From JAJVID01 sp035714085 (GTDB lineage Bacteria > Acidobacteriota > Blastocatellia > RBC074): a DNA stretch of 64,000 bases. Location: the NCBI GenBank assembly GCA_035714085.1, contig DASTMP010000048.1, forward strand, positions 1 to 64,000. Direction: 5' to 3'. A program made the position numbers and the translations under genes. The notes beneath the pieces are model-generated. The model saw only the letters and a list, made by a program, of their open reading frames with translations, did not search any database and was not told where the DNA came from. Shown piece after piece: positions 16,441-26,268 of this stretch (positions are counted from its first letter, which is position 1; every line of letters begins with the position of its first letter).

Positions 16441-19400
16441 ATAAACTGTCCCTCCGGCTGCGCGGACGGCGGCGTGTCCGGCGCGGGATCGCGCGTCGGC
16501 CACGGCTCGGCGTCGAGCGGATAATCGTGATGAACGTTCGCCAGACGGCCAGCGCGCAAATTGCACGCGAAGGCCTTAGACTCCTGAATGCTCACGTTGG
16601 GATCAAGCACGATCAAGGTTAGATCGTTCGCCGCCGCGCCGACCGTCTCGCCCGCGTAGCCCCAGTGGAATGGAAGCCCGATCTGATGTAGCCTGCGCCC
16701 GTCGACAGTGAGCGGAATGATGCGTTTGGTCACCATCACGCGAGTCTCGATCGCGTTGCGCGCCGTCCAGACCACCGCCCATCCGCCATGCTCGATACCT
16801 TTTTCAGCCGCGAGTTCAGGGCTGATCTCGATGAACATTTCGGGCTGAAGCTCGTTAAGCCAACTGTCGAAGCGCGACATCGGCCCGCTCAGATAATGCT
16901 CGGTCAGCCTGTGGGTCGTGGCGACAATCGGGTAATCGGGGTCAGTCGCCGGAGCCTTCGCATTCATCGCCACGTCGTAGCGTTCGGCCATTGGGTCGTC
17001 CTGCTGTCGGTAGAGCAGATTCCTTACGGGCGATTCGACCGGCTCATAATGAGTCGGCAGCGGCCCGTCCTTTGTTCCCGCCGGGGCAAAGAGCCAGCCC
17101 TTGCCGTCGGGTTTCATGATGAATGGCGAGTCGCCCGCAATCGCGTCCATCCCCTTCGCGCCCTGCGGCGCGCGGTAAGACGGCGGCTTGTCCGGCTCAA
17201 AGTCCGGTTCGTCCAATCCTGTCCATCTCTTCTGCGCATCGTCCCACCAGAGGTACTTCTTGCGCTCTGACCACGGCCTGCCTTCGGGATCTGCCGACGC
17301 GCGGTTGTAGAGGATTCGCCGGTTGTGCGGCCACGCGAAGCCCCATTCGGGATGGAGATAATTATTCGGGTCGCGCTTGCGATCACGCGCGCGGTTGCGG
17401 TCTTCTTCGGGAAATACGCCGCTGTAGATCCAGCAGCCGCATGCGGTCGAGCCATCGTCTTTGAGGTCGGAGAACCCTCTGACCAGTTTGCCGTCGGCGA
17501 TCGTGTAGCCATTGATCTCCTTGAGAATCTTCTCGGCGTCCGGTTCGTCGTGAATGCGGCTGCGCGAGCCGTCAGGCAGCGGCTCCGGCTCGTCTCGCCC
17601 GTAATCCCATGTCAGGTTGAGCAATCCCTGTTCGCGCGCCGCAGTCGAGCCGGCGTAAAGCCGTTTGATTCGCTTGCCGAGGTTGTAGACGAACCAGGTG
17701 TCGGATCGGCAATCTTCGGGCGGGTCAACCGCCTTGTCGTGCCATTGCAGCAGGCGCTGTGTATTTGTGAAGCAACCGTTCTTCTCGGCCGCCGCCGCCG
17801 CGGGCATGAAAAAGATTTCGGTCTTGATCGTATGTGGGTCGGGGCCTTCGGGGCCCTTGTACCAGTGGCAGGCGCTCTCGATTTCGAACCAGTCGCGCAC
17901 AACCAGCCAGTCAAGACGACGCAGCGCGACGCGGTTCAACGCCGCGTTAGGCGCGCCGCCCGCCGGATTCTGGCCGAAGAGGAACAAACCTTTGACTTTG
18001 CCCTCGGCCATCTTGATGAAAGTCGGCAGTTGCGAGTAGTTGTCGTCAATCTTCGGTATCCAGTGGAAGCCGTAATCATTCTCCTTCGTCGCCGCCTCGC
18101 CGTACCACGCCTTCAAGAGGCTGACGGCGAATTTCGGAAAGTTCTCCCAGTACCCGGTCGGAACCTTTTCCTGTTCGAGATAATCTTTGAGCGAGCCGTG
18201 ATTCCGAATGGCGGATGGTTGCGGCATGTAGCCGGGCAGCAGATCATAAAGCGTCGGAATATCGGTCGAGCCTTGAATACTCGCGTGGCCACGCATCGCC
18301 ATAACGCCGCCGCCCGGCCGGCCTACATTGCCGAGCAGCAGTTGCAGGATGCACGCCGCGCGAATCATCTGCACGCCCGTCGTGTGTTGCGTCCAGCCGA
18401 CGGCGTAGACGAACGCGCCAGTCTTATCGCGCCCCGAATTCTCGCAGATCGTCTCCGCCACTTGCAGAAACTGATCTTCCGTGCAGCCGCAAATCGAGGC
18501 GACCATCTCTGGAGTGTAACGCGAGTAATGGCGTCGCAACACGTTGAGGACGCAGTGTGGGTCTTTGAGCGTCGGGTCGGAAGGCGGAGGGACGTTTCGA
18601 ATAAAACCTAGTCTCTCGCTGAGAGATTCGCTCTTGATCCGCGGCGGCGTGTGCGTTTTGGCCGCGCCGTCCGGCTCGCCCTGGTAATTCCAGGCCATCT
18701 CGCCTGGCTCGTAACGCCTCGTCTCCGGGTCGTAGCCGTTGAAGAGGCCGCCGAGGTCATCGGCGTCGGTGTAGTTCTCATTGACGAGTGTGGCCGCATT
18801 CGTATACGCGAGCGCATACTCGCGGAACCAGCGTTCGTTCCTGAGGACGTAATTGATCAACCCGCCCAGAAACGCGATGTCCGTGCCCGCCCGGATCGGC
18901 GTGTAGATGTCGCACATCGCCGACGTGCGCGTGTAACGGGGATCAATGTGAATCAGCTTCGCGCCGCGCTCGCGCGCCTTGAGCGGCCAGCGGAAGCCGA
19001 CCGGGTGAGCCTCGGCCATGTTCGATCCCATAAATACGACGAAATCGCTGTTCTGCAAATCCTGTTGAAATGTGGTGGCCGCGCCGCGACCTAAGGAGAC
19101 GCCCAGACCGGGCACCGAGGCGCTATGTCATATCCGGGCCTGATTCTCTATCGAGACCAGGCCCAGGCCTCCTCCGAAAAATTTCTTGATCAGGTAATTC
19201 TCCTCGTTGTCCATCGTCGCTCCGCCGAGACAGGCCATCGTCGTGACGTGGTTGACCGTCACGCCCTGGTCGTTCTTTTCCTTGAAATCGCGGTCGCGCG
19301 TCTCCTTGACCAATTGCGCGATGCGATCCATCGCCCAATCGAGCGGCCGCTCTTCCCAATGGTCGGAGTACGGCGCGCGATAGAGAGCCTTTTTGATGCG

Positions 19401-19700
19401 ATGCGGATTGACGGTGAGCTGAAATGTGTTGGCGCCCTTCGGACAGAGCGTGCCCTCGTTGATCGGGCTGTCGTAATTGCCCTCGATATCTATGATCTTC
19501 CCGCCCTTCACATGAACCTTCTGGCTACACCCGACGGCGCAATATGGGCAAACGCTCGTAACGGCGACGGCGCCGCGGGTTCGCGGGGCTTTCCGCACGG
19601 AGTTCGGACTGAAAGGCTGGCCGCTCGCTTCACCCCCGGAATCCAAAACTCTCGCGGCCCTCGCCGGTTGAGAACCATCGCCGCTGTGATGGCGCAACAT
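16437..19700 (-). CDS. fdnG: Selenocysteine-containing formate dehydrogenase catalytic (alpha) subunit
   Basis: 1087 residues when the in-frame TGA at 19130-19128 is read as selenocysteine (residue 191). The active site reads ENQARI-U-HSASVPGLGV, matching the NQAR-U-H segment of E. coli FdnG. Upstream, C51, C54, C58 and C86 bind a [4Fe-4S] cluster (CPYCAVGC...LCPKG). Downstream are AEAHPVGFRW, YALGWTQHT and WAWPHNRRVLYNRAS-like segments of the molybdopterin domains. A TGGAGG ribosome-binding site lies seven bases before the ATG at 19700, and an in-frame stop just upstream fixes the start. No twin-arginine signal is present, unlike FdnG, so the enzyme probably faces the cytoplasm. It oxidises formate to CO2, passing electrons to FdnH and the NrfD-like subunit. 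Gene finders would split it into two. Confidence 0.92.
19095..19130 (-). promoter_or_regulatory. Bacterial SECIS element directly after the UGA codon
   Basis: Counting from the base after TGA, GCCC (15-18), loop GGTCT (19-23) and GGGC (24-27) form a hairpin. Pairs 12-30, 13-29 and 14-28 extend the stem (with wobbles) to seven base pairs. E. coli fdhF has the same apical GGUCU at the same distance (19-23), where SelB binds. Any bacterium using it needs selA, selB, selC and selD elsewhere in the genome; none is in this window. Confidence 0.88.
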
Positions 19701-19973
19701 TGCTCGACCTCCATTCCATCAGAGATGATCTGTTGAAAAGCTGCTTGTGGGGAGATTGCGAGGATTATTCAACAATACGAAAGCCTATGCCCTGTGTCCG
19801 AATGTGTCGGTACGTGGCCGCACAAAGGCGGTTGCGCGCGGGCTCCACCATCGGTTAATGTCCGCTGCGCCTCCGGCGCAAAGAATTGTGTAGATACCTC
19901 AGGCGCGCTCCATTGGCCATCTCTGCCATGCAATTAATCGAGGCGTGTGCGAATAAAAGTCGAACACAGTCAG

Positions 19974-20335
19974 CTACATGAAATGGCGCTAGCCTTTGGA
20001 TTGCGGGCGCTTGGGATACTGCTGGCAAACTCAGGTCTTACGGCTTATGGCGTTTTTAGCCTTGGTGTTCAGAATAGAAATACCTGACGACTGAAAACCG
20101 ACAACTGACGACTGATGAAAAATAAACCGGCGCTCGGAGCCAAACGCTTGGGTTTATTTTGAACCAGTGATCAGTTGTCAGTAGCCAGTCGTCAGCTATA
20201 TCGCTGTCCTCAACACACAATGGGAGTTTGTCAGCGGTATCGCTTGGGATACCGCTGGCAAACCCACCGTTGACTTCTAAAACCGTGATAAGCTGTTGCC
20301 GCTGCAAGAATAAACCTATGCCCCATACTTTTGGG
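19974..20335. mobile_element. Fragmented ends of an IS1182-type element (solo ends)
   Basis: 19974-20032 matches the right end of the 61-kb IS in reverse orientation (55 of 59 bases). 20224-20241 is a short right-end piece, fused to a left end. From there 20245-20335 is identical over 91 bases to 61106-61196 and stops ten bases before where the transposase would start. No transposase is present. It may be a non-autonomous derivative or the remains of deletions after several insertions. Confidence 0.75.
20083..20195. repeat. Imperfect palindrome, CAGTTGTCAG family
   Basis: The left arm (CTGACGACTGAAAACCGACA... 20083-20127) and right arm (20153-20195, ending CAGTCGTCAG) are imperfect reverse complements, each flanked on the inner side by an A/T-rich AAATAAA/TTTATTT block. 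A relative lies at 29527-29645. It is nested in the IS debris, so it inserted later or was captured. Confidence 0.6.
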
Positions 20336-20552
20336 GTAATTACTCACGGGTTTCGGGAAATCTGGTATCCTCGGGCCGACAATGATGCTGCCAACCGGTG
20401 ACCAACTCGATCAAATTTCCCACGCCGATCTGATTTATGCACACGCTTCCATTAATCAATCCGACCATCATGAACCCATCGGTACAGGACGAACGGACGG
20501 CAAGGACGGCGCGGCGATAGAATGATCGACCTGCCCCATTTGGATCGTAGTT

Positions 20553-21341
20553 ATGGTGAAGCGCGATAAGGGGGCTATTCAAGTTAAAGAGCGTCGGTCG
20601 AGCAGTGATCCCGCTATGAGCGCCTCGGCGTGGGGCCCTCTGCGCGAGCCGATTTTCCGCGCGCTCTGGATAGCTTCCGTGGCGTCCAACATCGGATCAT
20701 GGCTGCAGGATGTCGGCGAGTCATGGCTGATGATTTCGCTTACCAGGTCGCCGACCCTCGTCGCGCTAGTGGAAACGGCCGGCAGCCTTCCCATTTTTCT
20801 GCTCGCGCTGCCGGCGGGCGCTCTGGCTGACGTGGTCGACAGACGCCATCTTTTAATCATCACGCAGAGTTGGATGCTCGCCTCCGCCGCACTGATGGGC
20901 GCGATCACGCTGGCCGGGATCGTCACTCCCTGGCTGCTGCTGACGCTCACTTTCGCCCTCGGCCTTGGCGTGGCGATGAACGGTCCGGCCTGGCAAGCGA
21001 TCATCCCTGAAGTTGAACCGCCTCTGGAACAGGGGCCGGTGCTTGTCCAGGTCGAGTACCGGATCGATCCCGAGCAGGCGCGCGGATTCCGGCATGCCAT
21101 GCGGGACTTACAACGAATACGGCGACGCGACGGCGCCATCCGCTGGGGCCTCTTTCGCGACCCCGCCGAACCCGGTCGCTTCGTCGAGAGCTTCGTCGTC
21201 GAATCATGGGCCGAGCATTTACGCCAGCACGCGCGCGCCACGGAGTCTGACCGGGAGATAGAAGAGCGGGTACAGGCGTTCCATATCGGCGTGGGGCGAC
21301 CAGCGGTTACCCATCTGATCTTCGAGCCTGTATCCGGCTAG
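20553..21341 (+). pseudogene. MFS exporter (EntS/MFS_3 type) with internal in-frame deletion
   Basis: 262 residues where the family has about 530. Residues 24-150 are the N-terminal MFS helices: WGPLREPIFRALW, SNIGSWLQDVGESWLM, PAGALADVVDRR and GPAWQAIIPE. At residue ~152 the sequence jumps straight to the soluble tail that normally follows helix 12 (GPVLVQVEYRIDPEQARGF, then RRRDGAIRWGLFRDPAEPGRF and ESWAEHLRQHARAT). The frame is intact, but eight or so helices are gone, so transport is unlikely. The start could be 20553 or 20616; neither has a good ribosome-binding site. It lies just upstream of the RND genes. Confidence 0.72.
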
Positions 21342-21356
21342 GGAACGATAAGATTT

Positions 21357-24300
21357 ATGTGGATTGTTAAACTAGCGCTTCGGCAGCCATACACGTTCAT
21401 AGTCATGTCGCTCCTCATTCTGATCCTGGGCGTGGTGTCGATCTACCGCACCGCGGTCGATATCTTTCCGGTTGTGGACATTCCAGTCGTCAGCGTCATC
21501 TGGACATATACGGGGATGGCCCCGGAAGAGATGACAGGGCGAATCACCACGGTCAGCGAGCGCGCCATTACAACGACCGTCAGCGACATTGAACATATCG
21601 AATCGCAGTCGTTGATTGGAGTGTCGGTGATCAAGATCTACTTTCATACCGGGGCCAACATCCCGGAGGCGGTCGCGGAGGTTACCGCGATAATGCAGGG
21701 GGTTCTGCGGGTCTTACCTCCCGGGATCACTCCGCCGCTGGTCATTCAGTACAGCGCATCGGACGTTCCTATCCTGCAGGCAGTGGTATACAGCGACACG
21801 CTCGCCGAAGATCGACTTAACGATTACTCCAATCAGTTCATCCGGACACAACTCGCCACAGTACAGGGCGCGTCAGTGCCGTTGGCTTACGGCGGCGCGC
21901 CGCGAAACCTCATGGTCGATCTCGACCCCGAACGCATGTTTGCAAAAAACATCTCTGCGGCGGATGTGAGCAACGCATTCAACGCGCAGAGCTTGATCCT
22001 GCCTTCCGGCGACGCAAAGATGGGCGTGCGCGATTACAACGTACGGATCAATAACAGCCCGACAGTGGTGGAACAACTTAACGACCTGCCGATCAAGCAG
22101 GTCAACGACGTGACGGTTTATCTCCGCGACGTCGCGCATGTGAGGCTTGGCGCCGCTCCACAGACAAACCTCGTGCGTCGTAACGGCCGGCGGTCGGCGC
22201 TGCTGACGATCTTGAAAAGCGGCGGCGCTTCGACCCTCGACGTCGTGAACCGGGTCAGGGCTAGAATGCCTAGCGTGCTGGCGACGCTGCCGCCGGAGCT
22301 CAAGCTCGATTTCCTCTTTGATCAGTCGGTGTTTGTGCGCGCCGCAATCGGCGGCGTCTTACGCGAAGCGATCATCGCCGCGTGCCTGACCGGCTTGATG
22401 ATCCTGCTCTTCCTGGGCAGTTGGCGGAGCACTTTGATCGTCGTGATCTCAATCCCGCTCTCGATCCTCTCCTCGATTATCATCCTGAGTTTCCTCGGCG
22501 AGACGCTCAACATTATGACGCTTGGAGGGCTGGCGCTGGCCGTCGGAATGTTGGTTGACGACGCGACCGTCGAAATCGAGAACACCCATCGCAATATGGA
22601 GATGGGCAAACCCATTTTTAAAGCGATCCTGGACGGCGCGCAGCAGGTTGCGACGCCGGCATTCGTCTCCACGCTCTCGATCAGCATCGTGTTCGTTTCG
22701 GTCATGTTTTTAACCGGGGCCGCGAAGTCGCTATTTACGCCGCTCGCAAAGGCCGTGGTGTTCGCGATGATACCCTCATACCTGCTCTCGCGCACTCTCG
22801 TGCCTACGCTTGTCAGATATCTGTTGCCGAGCGAGGCCGCGCTTTACCGGGCCAGAGCCGATCAAACGCAGGGCGGCGGCGGGGAAATCGATCGGCCAAA
22901 TCCGACGGCCGCCCCCGCGCCGCGCGGCGACATCATCTGGCGCATCGGCGCGCGATTCGACAGAGTCTTTGAAAAGCTGCATGTCTGGTACCGCAACTCC
23001 CTGGCCTTGGCGCTTGGCCATCGCCTGCTTGCGCTCATGGCGTTCGTGATCTTTTGCGCCGTTTCATTCGCGCTCTTTCCATTTCTCGGGCGCGACTTCT
23101 TTCCGTCGGTTGACGCAGGCTTGTTTCGCCTGCACGCGCGCGCGCCCGTGGGCACACGCATAGAAGAGACCGCCTTGCGTTTCTCCAGGGTGGAGGAAGT
23201 GATCCGCGAGACGATCCCGCCCGAGGAGTTGGACATCATTCTCGACAACATCGGGCTTCCTACAGCGCTCAATCTGGGGTTCACCGACACGGCGACAATC
23301 GCATCGTTTGACGGTGAGATACTCGTCTCGCTCAATAAAAAACATGGCCCGACCCAGAAGTATGTCGAGGAGCTGCGCAAAAAATTGATCGCACGGTTTC
23401 CTGACATGACCTTCTTCTACCAGCCCGCCGACATGGTGACCCAGGTTTTGAATTTTGGGCTGCCAGCGCCGATTGACATTCAAATCGTGGGAGCCGATCC
23501 GAAGAATAGGGATGTCGCGCGAGATATTCGGACGCGAGTCGCGGAGATCCCGGGCGCGATTGATGTTCATCTTGCGCAGGTTCTCGACTATCCCGAACTG
23601 TTCGTCAATATCGACCGGACGCGAGCCCAGGAGATCGGCTTGACGCAGCGCGACGTGGCCAGCGACCTGCTTGTGTCGCTGAGTTCGAGCTTTCAGACCG
23701 CGCCGAATTTCTGGCTCGATTGGAAAACCGGGGTCACCTATAACGTGCAGGTAATGACGCCGCAGTACAAGATCCATTCGATCGACACGCTGCAGAGCAC
23801 AACGGCCACGGCGCCAAATGCGCAATTGCCGCAGTTGGTGAGTAATCTGGCGACCATCGACCGCGACGTGTCGCCGAGCGTGGTCAGCCACTACAACATA
23901 CAGCCGACTCTGGATGTCCTTGCCAGCGTGCAGGACCGCGACCTCGCCGGGGTCGCGGGCGATGTGGACAAGCTCCTGGCTGATATCCGATCGAAATTGC
24001 CGCGCGGCTCTTCCCTCAACGTGCGCGGTCAGGTCGAAACAATGAGGGCGTCGTTTTCGGGCTTGAGCATTGGACTGGCGTTCGCCGCCATCCTCGTCTA
24101 CCTGTTGATAGCCGTCAATTTTCAATCGTGGCTCGATCCACTCATTATCGTGATGGCTCTGCCCGGCGCGCTCTCCGGCATCATCTGGATGTTGTTTGTA
24201 ACGCAGACGACCGTCAGCGTCCCCGCAATGATGGGGGCGATTATGACGATCGGCGTCGCCACGGCCAACAGCATCCTGCTGATTAACTTCGCCGGAGACG

Positions 24301-24584
24301 AACGCCTGGAGGGCAAGAATGCGATTGACGCCGCGCTCGACGCCGGATACACGCGGCTTCGACCGGTGATTATGACCGCCACCGCAATGATCATCGGCAT
24401 GTTACCGATGTCTCTCGGTTTGGGAGAGGGTGGGGAACAGAACGCGCCGCTCGGCAGGGCGGTTATTGGCGGTCTGCTGGTCGCCACCTTCTGCACGCTT
24501 TTTTTCGTGCCGGTCATCTATAGCCTCATGCACCGGAATCCGCCGCGAACTCTATCGCCGGAAGACGCCGCGTTGCTCGAATGA
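21357..24584 (+). CDS. RND-family efflux permease
   Basis: 1075 residues with the AcrB/MexB/CusA plan: a first helix (YTFIVMSLLILILGVVSI), a large periplasmic porter domain, helices 2-6 with VGMLVDDATVEIEN (helix 4 acidic pair for proton relay), a second periplasmic half starting DFFPSVDAG, and helices 8-12 ending SLGLGEGGEQNAPLGRAVIGG. It exports drugs or other substrates as a trimer with the adaptor and TolC-type genes immediately downstream. A non-conserved loop rich in Gly/Pro (about residues 500-525, QTQGGGGEIDRPNP) separates the halves. The substrate cannot be read from sequence; the lack of a CusA methionine set argues against copper. Confidence 0.9.
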   Translation: MWIVKLALRQPYTFIVMSLLILILGVVSIYRTAVDIFPVVDIPVVSVIWTYTGMAPEEMTGRITTVSERAITTTVSDIEHIESQSLIGVSVIKIYFHTGANIPEAVAEVTAIMQGVLRVLPPGITPPLVIQYSASDVPILQAVVYSDTLAEDRLNDYSNQFIRTQLATVQGASVPLAYGGAPRNLMVDLDPERMFAKNISAADVSNAFNAQSLILPSGDAKMGVRDYNVRINNSPTVVEQLNDLPIKQVNDVTVYLRDVAHVRLGAAPQTNLVRRNGRRSALLTILKSGGASTLDVVNRVRARMPSVLATLPPELKLDFLFDQSVFVRAAIGGVLREAIIAACLTGLMILLFLGSWRSTLIVVISIPLSILSSIIILSFLGETLNIMTLGGLALAVGMLVDDATVEIENTHRNMEMGKPIFKAILDGAQQVATPAFVSTLSISIVFVSVMFLTGAAKSLFTPLAKAVVFAMIPSYLLSRTLVPTLVRYLLPSEAALYRARADQTQGGGGEIDRPNPTAAPAPRGDIIWRIGARFDRVFEKLHVWYRNSLALALGHRLLALMAFVIFCAVSFALFPFLGRDFFPSVDAGLFRLHARAPVGTRIEETALRFSRVEEVIRETIPPEELDIILDNIGLPTALNLGFTDTATIASFDGEILVSLNKKHGPTQKYVEELRKKLIARFPDMTFFYQPADMVTQVLNFGLPAPIDIQIVGADPKNRDVARDIRTRVAEIPGAIDVHLAQVLDYPELFVNIDRTRAQEIGLTQRDVASDLLVSLSSSFQTAPNFWLDWKTGVTYNVQVMTPQYKIHSIDTLQSTTATAPNAQLPQLVSNLATIDRDVSPSVVSHYNIQPTLDVLASVQDRDLAGVAGDVDKLLADIRSKLPRGSSLNVRGQVETMRASFSGLSIGLAFAAILVYLLIAVNFQSWLDPLIIVMALPGALSGIIWMLFVTQTTVSVPAMMGAIMTIGVATANSILLINFAGDERLEGKNAIDAALDAGYTRLRPVIMTATAMIIGMLPMSLGLGEGGEQNAPLGRAVIGGLLVATFCTLFFVPVIYSLMHRNPPRTLSPEDAALLE

Positions 24585-24627
24585 TGACTGTTCGCAAGCT
24601 TGAACGGCTGAGGATAGAGAGGCGGCA

Positions 24628-26268
24628 ATGGACTCCGAAGAGCCTACAACAAGTCCCTCCGGACCCGACGAGCCGCAGTCGCGACCTGCCGAAGCTCCGC
24701 GAGCCGGAGGCGGAGAGCGCCGTCCGAAGGGTCGATTCAAGCTCATGGTTCCGGCGCTGATAGGGTTGTTATTTTTCGCGGGCCTCTTGGCCGTGGGGAT
24801 TCTGCCCCGCATCAAGCGGCAAAAAAAGATTATGAGCGCCTCTCAGGCGATTAAGGACAGCGTCCCGACCGTGGACGTGATCACGGCCGAGCATGCGCCG
24901 GCCACTTCCGAGTTGGCGCTGCCGGGAAACATCGAAGCGATTCAAACAACGCCCATTTCGGCTCGGACGAACGGTTATCTGTGCCGGTGGTACGCGGACA
25001 TCGGCGACCGCGTTAAGGCCGGACAATTGCTGGCTGAGATTGACACGCCCGAAGTCGATCAGCAATTGCAGCAGACTCGCGCAAATCTGGCGCAGGCTCA
25101 GGCGAATCTCGGTCAGGCGGAGGCGAATCTTCGTCAGGCGATCACGAATATGCAATACACGCGCGTGACATATGAACGCTGGAGATACCTCGCCAGCCAG
25201 CATGTCGTCTCCGATCAGGATCGCGACCAAACATGGGAGGCCTATAACGCGGCGAAAGCGACTGTTGACGCGATGCGAGCCAACGTCAATGTCGCTAAAG
25301 CGGCCATCGCGGCGAACGAAGCGAACGTTCGAGAGTTAATGGCGCTGCAGGGATTCAAGAGAATATTCGCCCCTTTCCCAGGGATCATTACCGCGCGCAA
25401 TGTAGAGGTCGGGACTCTGATTAACGCCGGCAGCGGCTCAACCGTCAGCGCTTCTATCGGCGCCGCCTCTAACGCCGGCGCTTCGACCAACGTCAGCACT
25501 TCAACCGGCGCGCCCCCTACGGGAGCGACGATTCCCGGCCGCGGGGCGGCGCAAACCAGCCCGGGGATTTCTTCCGCAGGGGGAGGGCTTTTTCAAATTG
25601 CGCGGATTGATACGCTCCGAATCTATATCAATGTCCCGCAGACATTTTCGAGCTCGATTAAATCTGGGCGGAAGGTGGAGATTAATGTCAGGGAGTTCCC
25701 AGAGGAAAATTTCACCGGGAAGGTTGCCCGCACAACGAGCGCCCTCGATCCGGCGTCACGCACCTTACTCGTGGAGGTGCGGACCGCGAACCCCGATGAC
25801 AAGCTTCTTCCAGGCATGTACGCGACCGTAAAACTCAGTGTCGACCACGCCGAGCCGCCGATTAGAATCCCGGCCACGGCTCTGGTTATTCGCGCCGATG
25901 GGCCGCAAGTGGTGTCAGTAACCGAGGATCAAAAGGCGCATTTTCAACAAGTCGTCATCGGGCGTGATTACGGCAATGAATTAGACATCAGCTCCGGTAT
26001 CGAACCGGGCGCCACACTTATCGTCAACGTCACAGACGCTATACATGATGGCGCATCGGTCTGCGCCAGGCCTTCCCCGACCGGCGATCAAATGAGCAAA
26101 CAACAACAAGGCCCGCAGCCTCAAAAGGGCAAGGGCCGGAAGAAGAGTGGGAGTAAGCAAGATGGGAAGACTGTTAAAGGTCGTCGCGCTTACAGTGGCG
26201 ATGTGCGCCGCGGCGCCGGCGCAAACCCCGGTCATAAAACCACAAATCCCGGATCGGGATTTAAGTAA
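24628..26268 (+). CDS. RND periplasmic adaptor (HlyD/MFP family)
   Basis: 546 residues. One membrane anchor (about 35-55, LMVPALIGLLFFAGLLAVGI) follows a Pro-rich cytoplasmic tail. SARTNGYLCRWYADIGDRVKAGQLLAEIDTPE is the lipoyl/biotinyl domain. A long Ala/Gln-rich coiled-coil hairpin (LAQAQANLGQAEANLRQA) follows, then the beta-barrel with NVPQTFSSSIKSGRKVEI. An unusual Ser/Ala/Gly/Thr-rich insert of about 55 residues (around 270-320) interrupts the second half of the lipoyl domain. The Lys/Gly-rich tail after residue ~485 overlaps the next gene by 107 bases and is unlikely to be structured. It links the permease to the outer-membrane channel. Confidence 0.85.
   Translation: MDSEEPTTSPSGPDEPQSRPAEAPRAGGGERRPKGRFKLMVPALIGLLFFAGLLAVGILPRIKRQKKIMSASQAIKDSVPTVDVITAEHAPATSELALPGNIEAIQTTPISARTNGYLCRWYADIGDRVKAGQLLAEIDTPEVDQQLQQTRANLAQAQANLGQAEANLRQAITNMQYTRVTYERWRYLASQHVVSDQDRDQTWEAYNAAKATVDAMRANVNVAKAAIAANEANVRELMALQGFKRIFAPFPGIITARNVEVGTLINAGSGSTVSASIGAASNAGASTNVSTSTGAPPTGATIPGRGAAQTSPGISSAGGGLFQIARIDTLRIYINVPQTFSSSIKSGRKVEINVREFPEENFTGKVARTTSALDPASRTLLVEVRTANPDDKLLPGMYATVKLSVDHAEPPIRIPATALVIRADGPQVVSVTEDQKAHFQQVVIGRDYGNELDISSGIEPGATLIVNVTDAIHDGASVCARPSPTGDQMSKQQQGPQPQKGKGRKKSGSKQDGKTVKGRRAYSGDVRRGAGANPGHKTTNPGSGFK

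Larger units (their letters stand above)
19701..20552. other. Long intergenic region with IS debris
   Basis: About 850 bases. 19974-20335 is debris of the IS found at 61.1 kb, plus a nested palindrome (both listed separately). The fdn promoter should lie just beyond 19740. 20336-20552 has no convincing gene; an 80-codon minus-strand frame (20340-20582) lacks a ribosome-binding site. Confidence 0.5.

Noticed and set aside
17325..18611. 428-codon plus-strand frame across the formate dehydrogenase gene
   Set aside because: Antisense shadow of a high-GC gene; no motifs, and the minus-strand protein is unambiguous.
19128..19130. Premature stop making the formate dehydrogenase a pseudogene
   Set aside because: The TGA sits at the known selenocysteine position, both sides are intact and a SECIS-type hairpin follows.
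20340..20582. 80-codon minus-strand frame near the MFS remnant
   Set aside because: No ribosome-binding site, no family, overlaps the start of the other gene.
23064..24125. 353-codon minus-strand frame in the RND permease
   Set aside because: Antisense shadow; the permease reads through with all motifs.
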